From Phaeosaccion multiseriatum (taxonomy: Eukaryota > Ochrophyta, other classes), in contig OZ218953.1 in NCBI GenBank assembly GCA_965112735.1, positions 5,022,001-5,086,000 of the forward strand: 64,000 nt of DNA, given 5' to 3'. The notes beneath the pieces were generated by a model. It ran no database searches, was not told the origin of the DNA, and was given only the letters and a program-made list of their open reading frames with translations. Numbering within the stretch: the stretch's first letter is position 1; each line of letters opens with the position of its first letter. Position numbers and translations under genes: made by a program. This document shows, piece by piece, positions 43,367 through 64,000 of this stretch.

Positions 43367-46300
43367 ACAGTGCTCTCGCAGGCGAAGTGTACGGACAATC
43401 CGACGGCTCAAAGGTCTACACCTATCATCAACCCCTGCCGCTGCCCTCCTACCTCATCGCCCTCGCCGTGGGAGACTTGTCATCTAGGGACCTGAGCCAC
43501 AGATGCCGTATCTGGGCCGAGCCTTCGGTGGTGGAGGCGGCTGCCTTCGACTTCAGTCAAACGGAGGAGTTCCTGCAAGCTGCGGAGGAGTGAGTGGGGG
43601 GGAGGGAGGCGAGGGAGGGGAAGGAGGGCGGGGAGGAAGGGAGGGAGGGAGATGGGGGAGAGGGGAAAGGAGGGAAGGAGGGAAGGGAGAGCGGGGATGG
43701 CAAAGGAGGGGGGGTGGGGTAGGGACTCGAATTACACGTGGTCGTGGTGGTTTCCTTCTCGGCGTGGCCTGGCCCCTCTGACGAACCCCCCCCCCACTAC
43801 TCCGTCCTGCCTCTTGCCCTACCCTCCTGGCCTTCCCTTTCCTTCCCTATCCTACCCTACCCTACCCTACCCTACTCCATGCTAATCTTTGCTCTCCTCT
43901 CCTTTCCCTTCTCACAGGCTGGCGGGAGAGTACCAATGGGGCCGCTATGACGTGCTCTGTCTGCCCCCATCCTTTCCCTACGGTGGAATGGAGAACCCTT
44001 GCCTGACGTTCGTCACCCCCACCCTCCTGGCGGGGGACAAGTCCCTTGCCTTTGTGGTGGCGCATGAGATAAGTCACAGCTGGACAGGAAACCTTATCAC
44101 CAACCTGACTTGGGAGCACTTCTGGCTCAACGAGGGGTGGACGATGGTGAGTGTTGAAGCAGCCTCGGCCTCTCCTTCGCTCCTCGCCCCTTGCTCCTGG
44201 CGAGGCTCGCTTCACCTCTCCCTTATCGTCATAGTCTCATCATTCACTACTTTCCCTCCAAACAACCCCCCCACGCTCTATATCTCACACACACACACAC
44301 ACACACACCTTCTGCTGCCGTCCCCACCCCCAGTGGTTGGAGCGCAAGATTATGGCCAAGGTGAGCAACACGGAAGAGAACATTCCAAATCTGTATCGAC
44401 ACCGAAGAGAGCAGAGCAGAGTAGTTGGCCGTTGTTCGCACTCCTACGTCATCTTCTGCCATACAGAACAACACATCAACTCAAAACTCGAACTTGAATG
44501 CGACACACACGAAGGTGACCAAGGAGCCTTTGTACTTCGACTTCGACGCCCAAATTGGATGGAAACACCTCCAAGATGACGTTGCTCTCTTCAACAAGAA
44601 CGGAAACGGGGCCCTCACCGCCCTTGTCCCGCCGCTGGAGGGAGTCGATCCCGACGACGCCTTCTCCTCCGTGCCTTACGAGAAGGGGTTCTCGCTGCTC
44701 TACAGTCTGGAGCAGAGGGTTGGCACCCCGGAGTTCGAGGCTTTCGCCCTGGTATGGTGGTAATGATCATAAAAGTTGAAGTTGAAGTTGCACCTTGCGG
44801 GAGAGGGGCTCTCTGACCCGCTTTGATCCCTCCCGGCTGACTGGCTGGCTGACGATTCCTGCTTCTGCTGTGCTCCCTTCCTTCCTCTTCATATCACCAA
44901 CAGGCGTACATTGCCAAATTCAAGTACCTTACCATCACCTCCAACCTCTTCAAAGACTTTGTGAATGAGTACTTCACCGCCCTGAGCCCCGAGGCATCAG
45001 CTGCCATAGCGGGCTTTGATTGGGACACGTGGCTCTACAAGCCGGGCATGCCCAGCTCAAAGCCTCGATATGATGACTCGCTCTGTCGGGAGAGTTGGGA
45101 GCTGGCAGACACGTGGCTGGCGTGCGTGGAGGCGGGGGGGGGGGAAGAGCAGCAGCTGGAGGACGTCAAGCAGCAGCCCGAGGATGTCAAGCAGCAGTTG
45201 TTCGAGGGGTGGCCTTCTCCGCAAAAGGTGCGTGTGTGTATGTATGTATATGTATGCGTGTATGTGTGTGTGAGAGAGAGAGACGGAGAGGGAGATCAGA
45301 GAGAGAATAGGTGTGTGTGAGAGAGAAATACAGAGAGGTGTGCAAATGTACAAATACTCACCCCCCTCCCTGCCCCTCTCTCCGTTTCTGTGTCACTCTT
45401 TCACTCAGGTGCTCTTCCTAGAGCGGCTGCTGCTCAAGACCGGCGAGGAGGAGGAGGGGGAGGGGGGGGAAGGCGGCAGCGTCGGCCCCCTGCCCCTGCC
45501 CGTGCTCTCTGCCATCGACACTGCCTACGCCCTCTCACGCAGCACCAACAGTGAGCTACGCTTCCGCTGGTACCAGCTCAGTCTGCGCAGCGGGCAGTGG
45601 GACATCGTCCCTCAGGTAGGGGGCTGCATCCAGTGCCATCCACTACCATGCTATCAGATCCTGCCCTCCCTGACCTCCGGTCTCTTCGCTTCTTTGGGTG
45701 TCTCCAAAACGTTCCGCATCACTACGCACTCATACCTCACCATCACTGCCATCCACTACCATCCACCGCCATCCACTACCATCCACCGCCATCCACTGCC
45801 ATCCACTATCATCCACTGCCATCCACTGCCATCCACTGTCATCTCATCCCATCCCATCCACTGCCATCTTACCCCACTCAGGTGGTCGATTTTCTAACGA
45901 GTATGGGCCGAATGAAGTTCGTGCGCCCCCTGTACAGAGCACTCAAGGCACACCCTCACACGGAGCAACTCGCCATCGACACATTTATGGAGCACGCCTC
46001 TTTCTATCACCCCATCGCCAGAGTGAGTATTCAGGGGAGGGACGGAGGGAGAGAGGGAGAGAGGGGGGGAGGAGAAGGAGGGAGGGAGGGAGGGAGAGAG
46101 GGGGGGAGGAAGGGGGGGAGGAAGGGAGGAATGGAGGGTGGGAGGTTGGGAAGGAGGGAAGCAGGGAGAGAGGGGGAAGAATTTTTTTTGAAAGACTGTA
46201 TTGATTCAACCACTCACTCACTCACTCATCCCCTCCGTCCCTCACCCACTCAATTCACTCACTCACCCACCCACTCCCTCCCTCCCTCCCTCCCTCCCCT

Positions 46301-46525
46301 CAGGGCATGGTGGAGAAGGACTTGGGAGTCACAGCGCCGGTAGCAGCCCAATCCAAGGCGAAGGCAGCGGGAGCAAGTGGTGGTGGTGGTGGTGGTGGTG
46401 GGAAGGAGGGCGAGGGAAGTGAGGACGGCAGCAACAAGGACTCTTGGCTGGTGGTGCTGGGTGTGGGGGTGGTGGCAGCGGCGGCGGCGGCGGCTATTGC
46501 TTTGAGGGCGCTGCGGGGGCGATGA
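42130..46525 (+). CDS. M1 zinc aminopeptidase, leukotriene A4 hydrolase type, with C-terminal membrane anchor
   Basis: Ten exons close in frame (751 residues): 42130-42726, 43005-43057, 43371-43589, 43918-44146, 44334-44360, 44515-44751, 44904-45227, 45409-45615, 45882-46022, 46304-46525. The order of domains is that of LTA4H: N-terminal beta saddle ([20 protein letters not shown]), catalytic domain with [20 protein letters not shown], the zinc site [10 protein letters not shown] followed 18 residues later by the third ligand Glu in FWLNEG, then [20 protein letters not shown], and the helical C-domain ([35 protein letters not shown]). The family normally ends near GMVEKDLGV. Here about 60 residues follow: a Gly-rich linker, an acidic patch, and the hydrophobic stretch [20 protein letters not shown], capped by RALRGR. 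This looks like a tail anchor. Start chosen at ACCATGTCT. Confidence 0.93.
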
Positions 46526-47107
46526 GGAGGGGATGGAGAGAGCAGAGCTTTCAGTTTCAGTGTCAGTCGATCGACCCGGGGTCACACTGCCATGCATAAT
46601 GCCATGCATAATGCCATGCATAATGCCATGCATAATGGTTCCATCACATCGATACGATCAACCAAGAGGGCGGAGTTTTTAGTTTTGAGCTTATGGAACT
46701 CCTCGGTCTATATGTGGAGTATCGAACATGTCGAGGGGGAAATGGAGGGGCTCAGGACGGAGAGCAGAGGGCGGTGATTATTTGGCACGACAAGAGGGGT
46801 GGCAGTGGATGGTGGATGGGGTGGCAGATGGACATGAGATGCCCATGCCATCTCCACGCAGGCATATGGGCACGCGGGGAGGGAGGTTAGAAGCGTATGG
46901 GCAGGGAGGCCAAACCTCATCCCGCAGCTCATGTTATGTCTATTCGCTTCTTGTATTGTATTTTTAATTTAAAAAACAAACAAACAACCAAGCCAATTCA
47001 AACGAACTTATTTCATAATCTTAGAAGCGCAAGCTCCTGATGGCTGGCTGGCTCTGGTCTTCCTTCTGCTGCCCCTGTCGACTCTACACTGGCTACGCCC
47101 CTCCTGT
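46526..47107. other. Convergent intergenic region with 12-bp tandem repeat
   Basis: The sequence lies between the stop of the aminopeptidase and the stop of the minus-strand glycoprotein gene. It contains four copies of ATGCCATGCATA at about 46590-46637, a GATGGCAGTGGATGG-like cluster at 46800-46832, and AT-rich sequence at 46955-46990 (TTTTTAATTTAAAAAAC) that could hold polyadenylation signals. No gene was recognised. Confidence 0.55.
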
Positions 47108-48690
47108 TCACCTGGCCAAGTAGTCCATATAGTTGTGATCGAAGGTGCCGTTAGGAGGCCAGCTCACCCTCGTGGCCGTTACGTTGAGGTAGTGAGCGTT
47201 GTTGTACCTCAAGCCGTCGTTGTCGTTGGCGAAGCACACAAGCTCTCCAGTGTGTTTGGCCGTGAAGGTGAGGTTCCGGCCCACCGCCAGAACGCTGCCT
47301 ACAAATTCATCTTCCCTGTAGGGTGCGGTGGATGGGGGGGGGGATAATTATTGACTTACTGTAGTAGGATGGCATACATGTGGTGCAGTTTCAAGTTCAG
47401 GTCGAGTTTCAATTGGAGTTTCAATTTCTGTTTAGACTGACCGTGTTGATCCTACACTGTCGAGAGATCAACGTCGTTGTGTGGTTGGTGCCTCCCCTCC
47501 CTCTTTCTCCCTCTCTCTCAACCCTTCCTTGTGTTTTGCTGTACTACTGCTCACCTCAGAGGCATAATCCTGTCCATGTCTAAGGCCACCACTGTGAGTT
47601 GCCTGTTGAAATCTCCGATACCGCACATGAGCTGCAGAGGAGAGTCAAGTCCGCACGCAGCAGACAGACATGTAAGTCGCTACAGAAGCCCTCAGACCGG
47701 GAAAGAGAAGACCAAAAGAGACGGTGAGAGCGAACACGTTGATTCAGCAGCGTCGTCTCGGGAATCCTACCCGATACTACCTCTGTCCCATCTGAGTCCT
47801 CCTCAATCCACCTGAAGCACCATCATCCCACCTGCAACAATCTTTGTCCTACCTGAAACCACCTCCCCTTCGGAGGAAGGATGACTGGGGCGCTGCCTTT
47901 AAGGTAGGCCCTGCACACCCCGTTGGCCACAAAGCACTTGGCAGTTGCGTCGTAATGCACTTTGTACCCGTTCGCATCCACTTCAATGTTTCCATCGATC
48001 CAGTACTGCTCGCCCTTCACCTGCACAAATCGAGGAGGAGGAGGAGGAGGAGGAGGAGGAGGAGGAGGAGGAGGAGGAGGAGGAGGAGCGGAGGTTAGGT
48101 TGACCGAGAATATCCCACTATCAACGTTCCAGCTCAAACTCTCACAGCATGAATTGCACGGCAACCCGTGTACTGCTTGTGCGCTTACGATAGTACTCTC
48201 TCACCTCTATTCGGTACTGCTCTCCCGTCTGCACCATAAAATAGCTTGGGTTCCATCTGGTGCGAGCCCACACTGGAAAGGTGGCGTTCGGAGCCGCCGA
48301 AGAGGCTTCATCATAGCTGTCGCTGTTGATTAGATCGTAACGTGCCGTATCTCTGAGAAACTCGCCCTCTCCGCGCAACGCAATGCCCTGCTCTGCAGCC
48401 GAGGCCTCTGTGAAGTTGAAATGCGCCTTTCTCTCCTCTACACCTGGTGCAGTGGTGTTTGTGTACACCGGGAAAGACGGACTGGTGGAAGAGAGAGGGG
48501 ACACCGAGCTCACCCCGTCGCTCAGCCGATTAGAGTCGATGGTAAAGGGCGTATTAGGGAGACCGCGCGCATCAGCGGTCGAGCCTGGCATGGTAACGTT
48601 ATCCAGGTAGCCGTTCCCATACACGTCGTACCCAGTCACCATAGGGAGAAGGGTGGGGAAGAGAGACAAACAAGTAAACGTGCGACCCAT
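47108..48690 (-). CDS. Secreted N-glycosylated protein with a C-terminal lectin-like beta domain
   Basis: Four exons close in frame (312 residues): 48690-48205, 48020-47853, 47631-47555, 47315-47108. The chosen ATG gives a signal peptide (MGRTFTCLSLFPTLLPMVTG) directly before YDVYGNGYLDNVTM; an in-frame upstream extension is basic and unlike a leader. There are at least six N-glycosylation sequons (NVT, NTT, NFT, NAT, NLT, NVT, NGT). The C-terminus reads NLTFTAKHTGELVCFANDND, then GLRYNNAHYLNVTATRVSW. That resembles the calcium/galactose-binding beta-sandwich of PA-IL/LecA-like proteins (GELxxFxNDxxxxYxNNxGxLxVTV), but this is a resemblance only. The middle exon has EQYWIDGNIEVDANGYKVHY. A cell-surface or wall protein is likely. 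Confidence 0.75.
48033..48090 (+). repeat. (GGA)n tract in glycoprotein gene intron
   Basis: About 18 GGA units. On the gene strand it is (TCC)n and serves as the pyrimidine tract directly before the acceptor of the exon 48020-47853. Confidence 0.95.
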
Positions 48691-49284
48691 CGCGTGTCCT
48701 TGCTGAGCCTCAAGAAGGAGAACAAGTATCGAACCAGCCCCGATGGGTCTTAAGCGTGCTCTCAAAGAGGAAGACCACGGCCTGCGCCTTCTCTTCCCCC
48801 CGCTTCTTCTCCGCTCCGGAGCTACCTCGACCGCGACCCTTCTGCGACTCCACATACTCCTCCTCCCCCTTGCGTTTGAGGAAGGGCCACTACCGGCGTC
48901 TATCCCCTGCTGACGCTGTCCATGCTGCTCAAGCTTCAGCCATAATGCTTCAGCTTTCCCCTGCAGACAGGCAGCATCGCGAGCAATCACGTAACGGTTT
49001 TCAGAAGCTTACTGCGTTGTTCCGCGCTTCTCCATACAGCACTTGAGCTTCCATTTTTTTTCTTCCCTTCCCTCTATGGAGGTTGCAAAGTAGCTTCTTT
49101 AGCACAAACATACTGAGACTCTCGTGTGCAAGTACTACACGTGCTGCGCTTCACTGTTTTTCTCCGCATACATCGCCATAGAGAGGTTTTTTTTTTCGCA
49201 GACGGACGTTGAATACCTATAAGAGCACATATTGAAGGCTCTGGGGTGCGTCTGACACCGTGATCGCTACTAGACGAAGGGGTG

Positions 49285-59468
<10,184 letters not shown>

Positions 59469-60060
59469 TGAGTAGTGGAGAGTAGAGTAGAGTTAGGGTT
59501 TGCGCTTGCTCGCAGCTCTGTTGGAGCCGCTGGGGTAAGCACAGAAGCTTCGATGTCGACTTTGATTGAAAAGGTCAACTAAACTGAAAGCTGAAAACTG
59601 AGCTGCTGGAGCTGCTATGTTCAAAGGCGTAGAGAGAAAGATATTGACAGAGAGAGACACAGAGAGAGACACACAAGGCCTTTGTGAGAGAGGGAAAGAG
59701 ATAGACAGACAGACAGAGAGAGAGAGGGAGGGAGGCAGGGAGCGACAAGTGAGAGAGGAGAAATAAAAAGAGAGAGGGACGAGAGGAGGGAGGAGGAAGG
59801 CTTTCTTTGGCCTTTCGACACGACGTCATTGGATTGCAGTCCTTTTCGATATCCCTTTTCCCCTTTTTTTTTTTTTTTTACTTCATTACTAAATATTACT
59901 ACGAAGTACTTAGTATTAATTATTAGTATGATTTGGATCAGTCTTCGGTGAAGGGTGAGGTGGAGGGATGGCATGGGATGGCAGTGGATGGAGGTGGGGA
60001 TGGGATGGGATAGGATGGCAGTGGATGGAGGTGGATGGGGTGTGGGAGTAGATGCGGGCG
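59469..60060. other. Convergent intergenic region
   Basis: Between the Patched-like stop and the stop of the minus-strand gene. It holds a GAGA/GACA-rich tract (59630-59790), a T16 run (59863-59880) followed by AT-rich DNA (59881-59935), and a cluster of GGATGGCAGTGGATGGAGG repeats at 59967-60045. No gene was recognised. Confidence 0.55.
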
Positions 60061-63000
60061 TTACGCTGTGCCGAAGCTTGCCGCTCCTGCGTACCCCTCC
60101 TCGTCCGCCTGGTAGACTGCCATCCGCTCCTGCAGGCCCTGTTCTCCTCCTCCTCCTCCTTCCTCCTCCGCCGCCTCCAGCTGGGCTGCTTCCAGCGGCA
60201 GAAAGGACGACTGCTGCTGCTGCTCCTCCTCCTCCTCCTCCTCCTGCTGTATCACTTCGCCGACTGCTGCCTCGAGTGTAGCCACACCGTTCTCCTCCCC
60301 CTCCCCCCCCCCCCCCGGCTGTATCACCAGCTGCCCCCCCTCCCCCTCCTCTTGTTCCTCAGATGCCTCGTGGAAGTCTCCGAGCGTGAGTCCCTCCCAG
60401 TAGCCCCCAATCTTGGACCCGTCTTGATTGTAAGCAGCGTACCAGCAGCTGCTGTTGTCGTCATTCTTGTCACACTCCGCCCGAGACTCCTCCGCCCACT
60501 CCTACGCGCATGTTTTCGTTGGTTCACAGGAGGAGGAGGAGGAGGAGGAGGAGGAGGAGGAGGAGGAAGGGTAGCAACATGGGAGGGGCAGCGTGAGGAA
60601 GCGTTAAAGGGGTGCCTTGGGGAGAGCAAGAGCAGGAGGGGGATAGATAGGAGTACCCAAGCCGCCTCCCTCTCTCCCTCCTCCTCCAACCCACCTCCAT
60701 GGAGCAAACTTGATGGTCGGCAAAGTCCCCATAACTGTGCGTCCTCTTGTGACAAGCCTTGCACAGCTCCTGCCCACCCCCTCCACCGCACACTCGACAA
60801 ACCAACACCGCATCCCTCACGGTGCACACCGCGCAGGGATGGATGGTAACCGCCTCCCACGCGTGCCGCCACTGATTCGGGGCGGTGCTGTGCTCTCGGC
60901 GGTAGCAGAGGAAGCAGAGGGAGCGCCCCTCAGACAGGCACTTGCGCGTCGCCAGTTGTATGTTGCAGGACTGATGTACATGCAAGTAAGTCAATGGGGT
61001 GCGTGGTGCGTACAGTAAGTCAGCGGGTGGCGGCAGTAAGTCATTCAGTCGCTTCGTTCCGCTCAGGGTCGGAGGGAGAACAAGAAAATGCCAACACAAC
61101 ATCGTTATCAAGGATACGAAAGCGCCTTGCCTCCCTCCCTCTCTCCCTCTGTATCACCAACTCCCTCACCTGGCAGGGAATGTACCCAGGCGGACGCTCC
61201 TCTTCCACGTCCCCGCTTCGGCGATTAAAGTAGTACGAGTTTGCGCTTCCCCCCCTGTCCACAAACACCCACTCGTGGGGTTCCTGCAGCACGTCCTCTC
61301 TTCGCTTGATACGGCCCGTCCGGAGGAGGCGGTGAAGGAAGGGCGGGGTGGACCAGGAGGCCTCCTTGGTACTCTGGGAAGGGAGGGAGGGAGGGGAAGG
61401 AAGAGCAGAGGAAGAGGGGGGTGGTGGAAGTGGATGGGCCAAGAGTGAGAATGCACATACTTGAGAAAGGCACTCTCTCTTCACTGCCTCTTCCCTCTCC
61501 CCCTCCCTCTCTCTCGCCTCTCTCCCATCACCCCCTCTCTTCCTCCCCCCTCTCTCCTATCACCCCCTCTCCCTTACTACCTTATCCCTCCCTCCCTCCC
61601 TCCCTTTCTCTCTCCTCTCCCTCTCGTATCACGACCTTACTCTTACTCTTACCGCGTTAAAGTAGAACAAGGCTTTCGTGGATGGGTCTACAAGAAGCTG
61701 CATCGTAAGGGCAATGCGACCTCGAGCGTACCCTTGGGAAAGAGAGAGAGAGAGGTAGGTAGGCAGTTGGTGGTACAGAGAGGACAGAGGGGACAGCCGA
61801 GAAGTTAGTGGTACAGATGGAACAGAGGTGAGGAGGAGAGGGAGGGAGGGAGAGAGGGAGGGAGGGAGGGAGGGAGAGAGGGAGGGAGAGAGGGAGGGAG
61901 GGAGGGAGGGAGGGAGGGAGGGAGGAAGGAAGGGAGGGAGGGAGTGAGGGAGGGAGGGAGGGGGGGAGGAAGGGAGAGGGAGGGAGGGAGGGAGAGGTCA
62001 GGGAACAGGGGAGAAGGAGGAGGGGGAGTGTAAAGGTCTATTGAACTGAAACTGAAGCTGAAACTCACATACTGCCCGCAGACACCTCCACCAGCACGTG
62101 AGCTTGCGTGCATTGCTTTCCTCCTTTTCCGCCTGTACAGTAAGTCAATGATCCACAGCGTACGTCAATGAGCCACCGAGTAAGTCAATGGGCCACAGAC
62201 AGCCATACCATCGATTATCGTCCATTATCGTTGAATCGCTTCTAGTGGAATGCGAGGATTGAAAGGAAGGAGGGTGGTGAATGGACGCGCAAGAGAGAGC
62301 TTACAAGCAAGTCTAGCTAAGGATGGCAGTCCATGGACAGAGCAGATGAGTCTGTTGGCTTACAGACTAACTAACTACCTCTGTTAGCTTACTAAAACTA
62401 ACCTGTTAGCTTACTAACAAACAAACTAACTATCCTCTGTTAGCTTACTGACAAACTAACTACAAGTAACTAACCTGAATGCGCCGCTCTTCCACATCGA
62501 ATCTCCACCGCTGCAAGGCCCGGTCCTTGGCACCCTGTTCGGCGCGCGGAGGGGGGGGGTGGCAGGTGCAGGAGACAGGAGAGAGATGACGGTTACAGGT
62601 GACAGGTGAGTTGACAAGTGACCAGGCGACAGGGTTACAGCGGTAGTTTCAGCAGGCGGGGGAAGGAGTGGGGAAGGGGAGAGCACAGAGAGGGGAAGCT
62701 CTTTCTACTGTCCCCCCCCCCCTCCTCGGCCAGTGGGTCGCAGTGGGTCGGTGCCGGTGTGCGTGTGGGTGTGAGCGGGGCAATCGGGCCGAAGGGGTTG
62801 AGGGGAAAAGGCCAACCAAACAAGCAGAGCAGGGAGAGAAAGCAGGGGCCACGGCTGACAGCGCCACTTGTGTCCCCCCCCCCCCTTGACTGAAGAGGAA
62901 CTTCGCTGAGGTATCGCGCGGACAATGTGCTGACTTCTCGCGCTGACAATTTGCTGACTTATCGCGCTGACTATTTGCTGACTTATAGCGCTGACTATTT

Positions 63001-64000
63001 GCCGACTTACGTGCCATCTGCGGTACATCTTCTGCAGAACTTTCGCGGCACGGTCTTGAAGCACCCTTTCCCATTCGCCGGGCTTCTTCGCCTTCACCTA
63101 AGGGGGGGGAGGGAGGGAGGAAGAGAGTGAGTGATTGAATGAGTGATTGAGTGAGTGATTGAGTGAGTGAGAGAGTGATTGAGTGAATGAGTGAATGACT
63201 GAGATAGAAAGGTGCATCCCTCCTACGCCTGTAACTGTGCCATGCCATGCCTTGTCTGTGCCCTCCTCCCCTCCCTCCCTCCCTCCCTCCCTCCCTCCCT
63301 CCCTCCCTCCCTCCCTCCCTCCCTCCCTCCCTCCCTCCCTCCCTCCCTCCCTCCCTCCCTCCCTCCCTCCCTCCCTCCCTGCCTGCCTGCCTGCCTGCCT
63401 CCCTCCCTCCTCCCTGCCTCCCTCCCTCCCTCCCTCCCTTCCTCCCTCCCTCCCTCCCTCCCTCCTTCCCTGCCTCCCTCCCTCACTGCCTACCTCCCTC
63501 CCTCCCTCCCTCCCTCCCTCCCTCCCTCCCTCCCTCCCTCCCTCCCTCCCTCCCTCCCTCCCTCTCTCCCTCCCTCCCTCCCTCCCTCCCTCCTTCCCTG
63601 CCTGCCTGCCTGCCTGCCTCCCTGCCTGCCTCCCTCCTCCCTCCCTCCCTCCCTCCCTCCCCCCCTCCCTCCTTCCCTCCCTGCCTGCCTGCCTGCCTCC
63701 CTGTCTGCCTCCCTCCTCCCTCCCTCCCTCCCTCCCTCCCTCCCTCCCTCCCTGCCTGCCTCCCTGCCTCCCTCCTTCCCTCCCTCCCTCCCTCCCTCCC
63801 TCCCTCCCTCCCTCCCTCCCTCCCTCCCTCCCTCCCTCCCTCCCTCCCTCCCTCCCTCCCTCCCTCCCTCCCTCCCTCCCTCCCTCCCCCCTCCCTCCCT
63901 CCCTCCCTCCCTCCCTCCCTCCCCTCCTCGCCCCCCTCCCCTCCTTCTAGTCTGCCCCACTGACCTTCTCTCGCATGTCGCTCTCCTGCTTGCCGAGCAG
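60061..64000 (-). CDS. WW-like, B-box-like and IQ-motif protein (5' end outside window)
   Basis: The gene runs off the right edge. Exons on the minus strand: about 64000-63965 (LLGKQESDMREK), 63097-63011 (DRAAKVLQKMYRRWH, an IQ-like calmodulin-binding motif), 62534-62475 (RALQRWRFDVEERRIQ), 62132-62073, 61732-61653 (LLVDPSTKALFYFNA, a WW-like strand), 61373-61170 (EWVFVDRGGSANSYYFNRRS then GDVEEERPPGYIP, WW-like), 60970-60695 (a Cys/His-rich block: LCFLCYRRE, HPCAVCTVRDAVLVCRVC, ELCKACHKRTHSYGDFADHQ, B-box-like) and 60501-60061 (WYAAYNQDGSKIGGYWEG, then E/Q-rich, ending YAGAASFGTA and TAA). The join 62073/61732 does not close in frame, so an exon is missing or misplaced. The domain mix suggests a calmodulin-linked scaffold. 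Function unknown. Confidence 0.65.
61820..62015 (+). repeat. (GGGA)n tract, intronic
   Basis: GAGGGAGG units within the intron between minus-strand exons 62073-62132 and 61653-61732. Confidence 0.95.
62140..62200 (+). repeat. Short imperfect tandem repeat with TAAGTCAATG
   Basis: Three copies of a roughly 23-bp unit containing GTAAGTCAATGAGCCAC directly beside the acceptor of exon 62132-62073. Confidence 0.7.
62920..63010 (+). repeat. Tandem repeat continuing from a splice donor
   Basis: On the minus strand the donor CAC|GTAAGTCGGC of exon 63097-63011 is followed by about four units of TAAGTCAGCAAATAGTCAGC type (24-25 bp). Each unit begins with a donor-like (G/A)TAAGTC. Confidence 0.85.
63262..63945 (+). 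repeat. (CCTC)n array of about 680 bp
   Basis: Nearly pure CCTCCCTC with interspersed CCTGCCTG blocks, between minus-strand exons. On the gene strand it is GAGGGAGG and follows the donor GAGAAG|GTCAGT at about 63963. Long frames ([17 protein letters not shown]) are artefacts. Confidence 0.97.

Noticed and set aside
63195-63963. Frames with SLPPSLPP or GREGGREGG repeats, here and at 57171-57855, 56549-56770 and 45985-46343
   Set aside because: Pure translations of CCTC/GAGG microsatellites inside introns.

Overview
This is a nuclear genomic window from a GC-rich microbial eukaryote. It holds the 3' part of a large-subunit rRNA gene, intron-dense protein genes (10 exons each in NOC3 and the aminopeptidase, 20 in the Patched-like gene, all with GT-AG introns), transposons, and very abundant CTCC, GAGG, GTGA, GACA and CTC simple repeats. 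A CtpA-type S41 peptidase with a signal-like N-terminus, together with this repeat style, suggests a stramenopile alga, possibly a eustigmatophyte such as Nannochloropsis/Microchloropsis. That placement is inference, not proof.

Layout. 1-2555: LSU rRNA on the plus strand. 2556-3925: rDNA spacer with about seven hairpin-plus-T-run repeats. 3930-4560: a reverse-transcriptase-like fragment. 4818 to about 8081, minus: MAD1 spindle-checkpoint gene, sure at its C-terminal exons. 6945-9760: two PPR-like remnants on opposite strands. 11323-15107: a DNA transposon with terminal inverted repeats and a broken piggyBac-like transposase, abutting a second RT-like fragment. 15587-20597, plus: S41 C-terminal processing peptidase. 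About 21300-25447, minus: unrecognised Q-rich coiled-coil protein. 25680-29650, plus: ankyrin-repeat protein with a CaaX end, 8 exons. 30370-31043: a hAT-type non-autonomous element with a perfect 8-bp target duplication. 31140-32480: CAG/Q-rich broken coding sequence. 32688-35550: five successive large inverted repeats. 36544-41706, minus: NOC3. 42130-46525, plus: leukotriene A4 hydrolase-like aminopeptidase with a predicted C-terminal membrane anchor. 47108-48690, minus: secreted glycoprotein. 49285-59468, plus: 20-exon Patched/RND membrane protein. 60061 to beyond 64000, minus: WW-like, B-box-like and IQ-motif protein, open at the window edge.

The genes are mostly unrelated housekeeping or signalling genes. 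They do not form an operon or pathway. NOC3 and the aminopeptidase are divergent and share a 423-bp upstream region. The most unusual content is structural: the palindrome chain at 32.7-35.6 kb; introns whose donor-proximal purine arrays are complementary to acceptor-proximal pyrimidine arrays, extreme in the 957-nt intron at 54659-55615; a dispersed short motif, TATCACCAAC, always in one orientation; and the hairpin array behind the rRNA. No tRNA, 5S rRNA or CRISPR array was seen. The exon models for NOC3, the aminopeptidase, the ankyrin protein, the secreted glycoprotein and the Patched protein were checked for frame by hand and close exactly. Models for MAD1, the S41 peptidase, the Q-rich protein and the last gene are partial.
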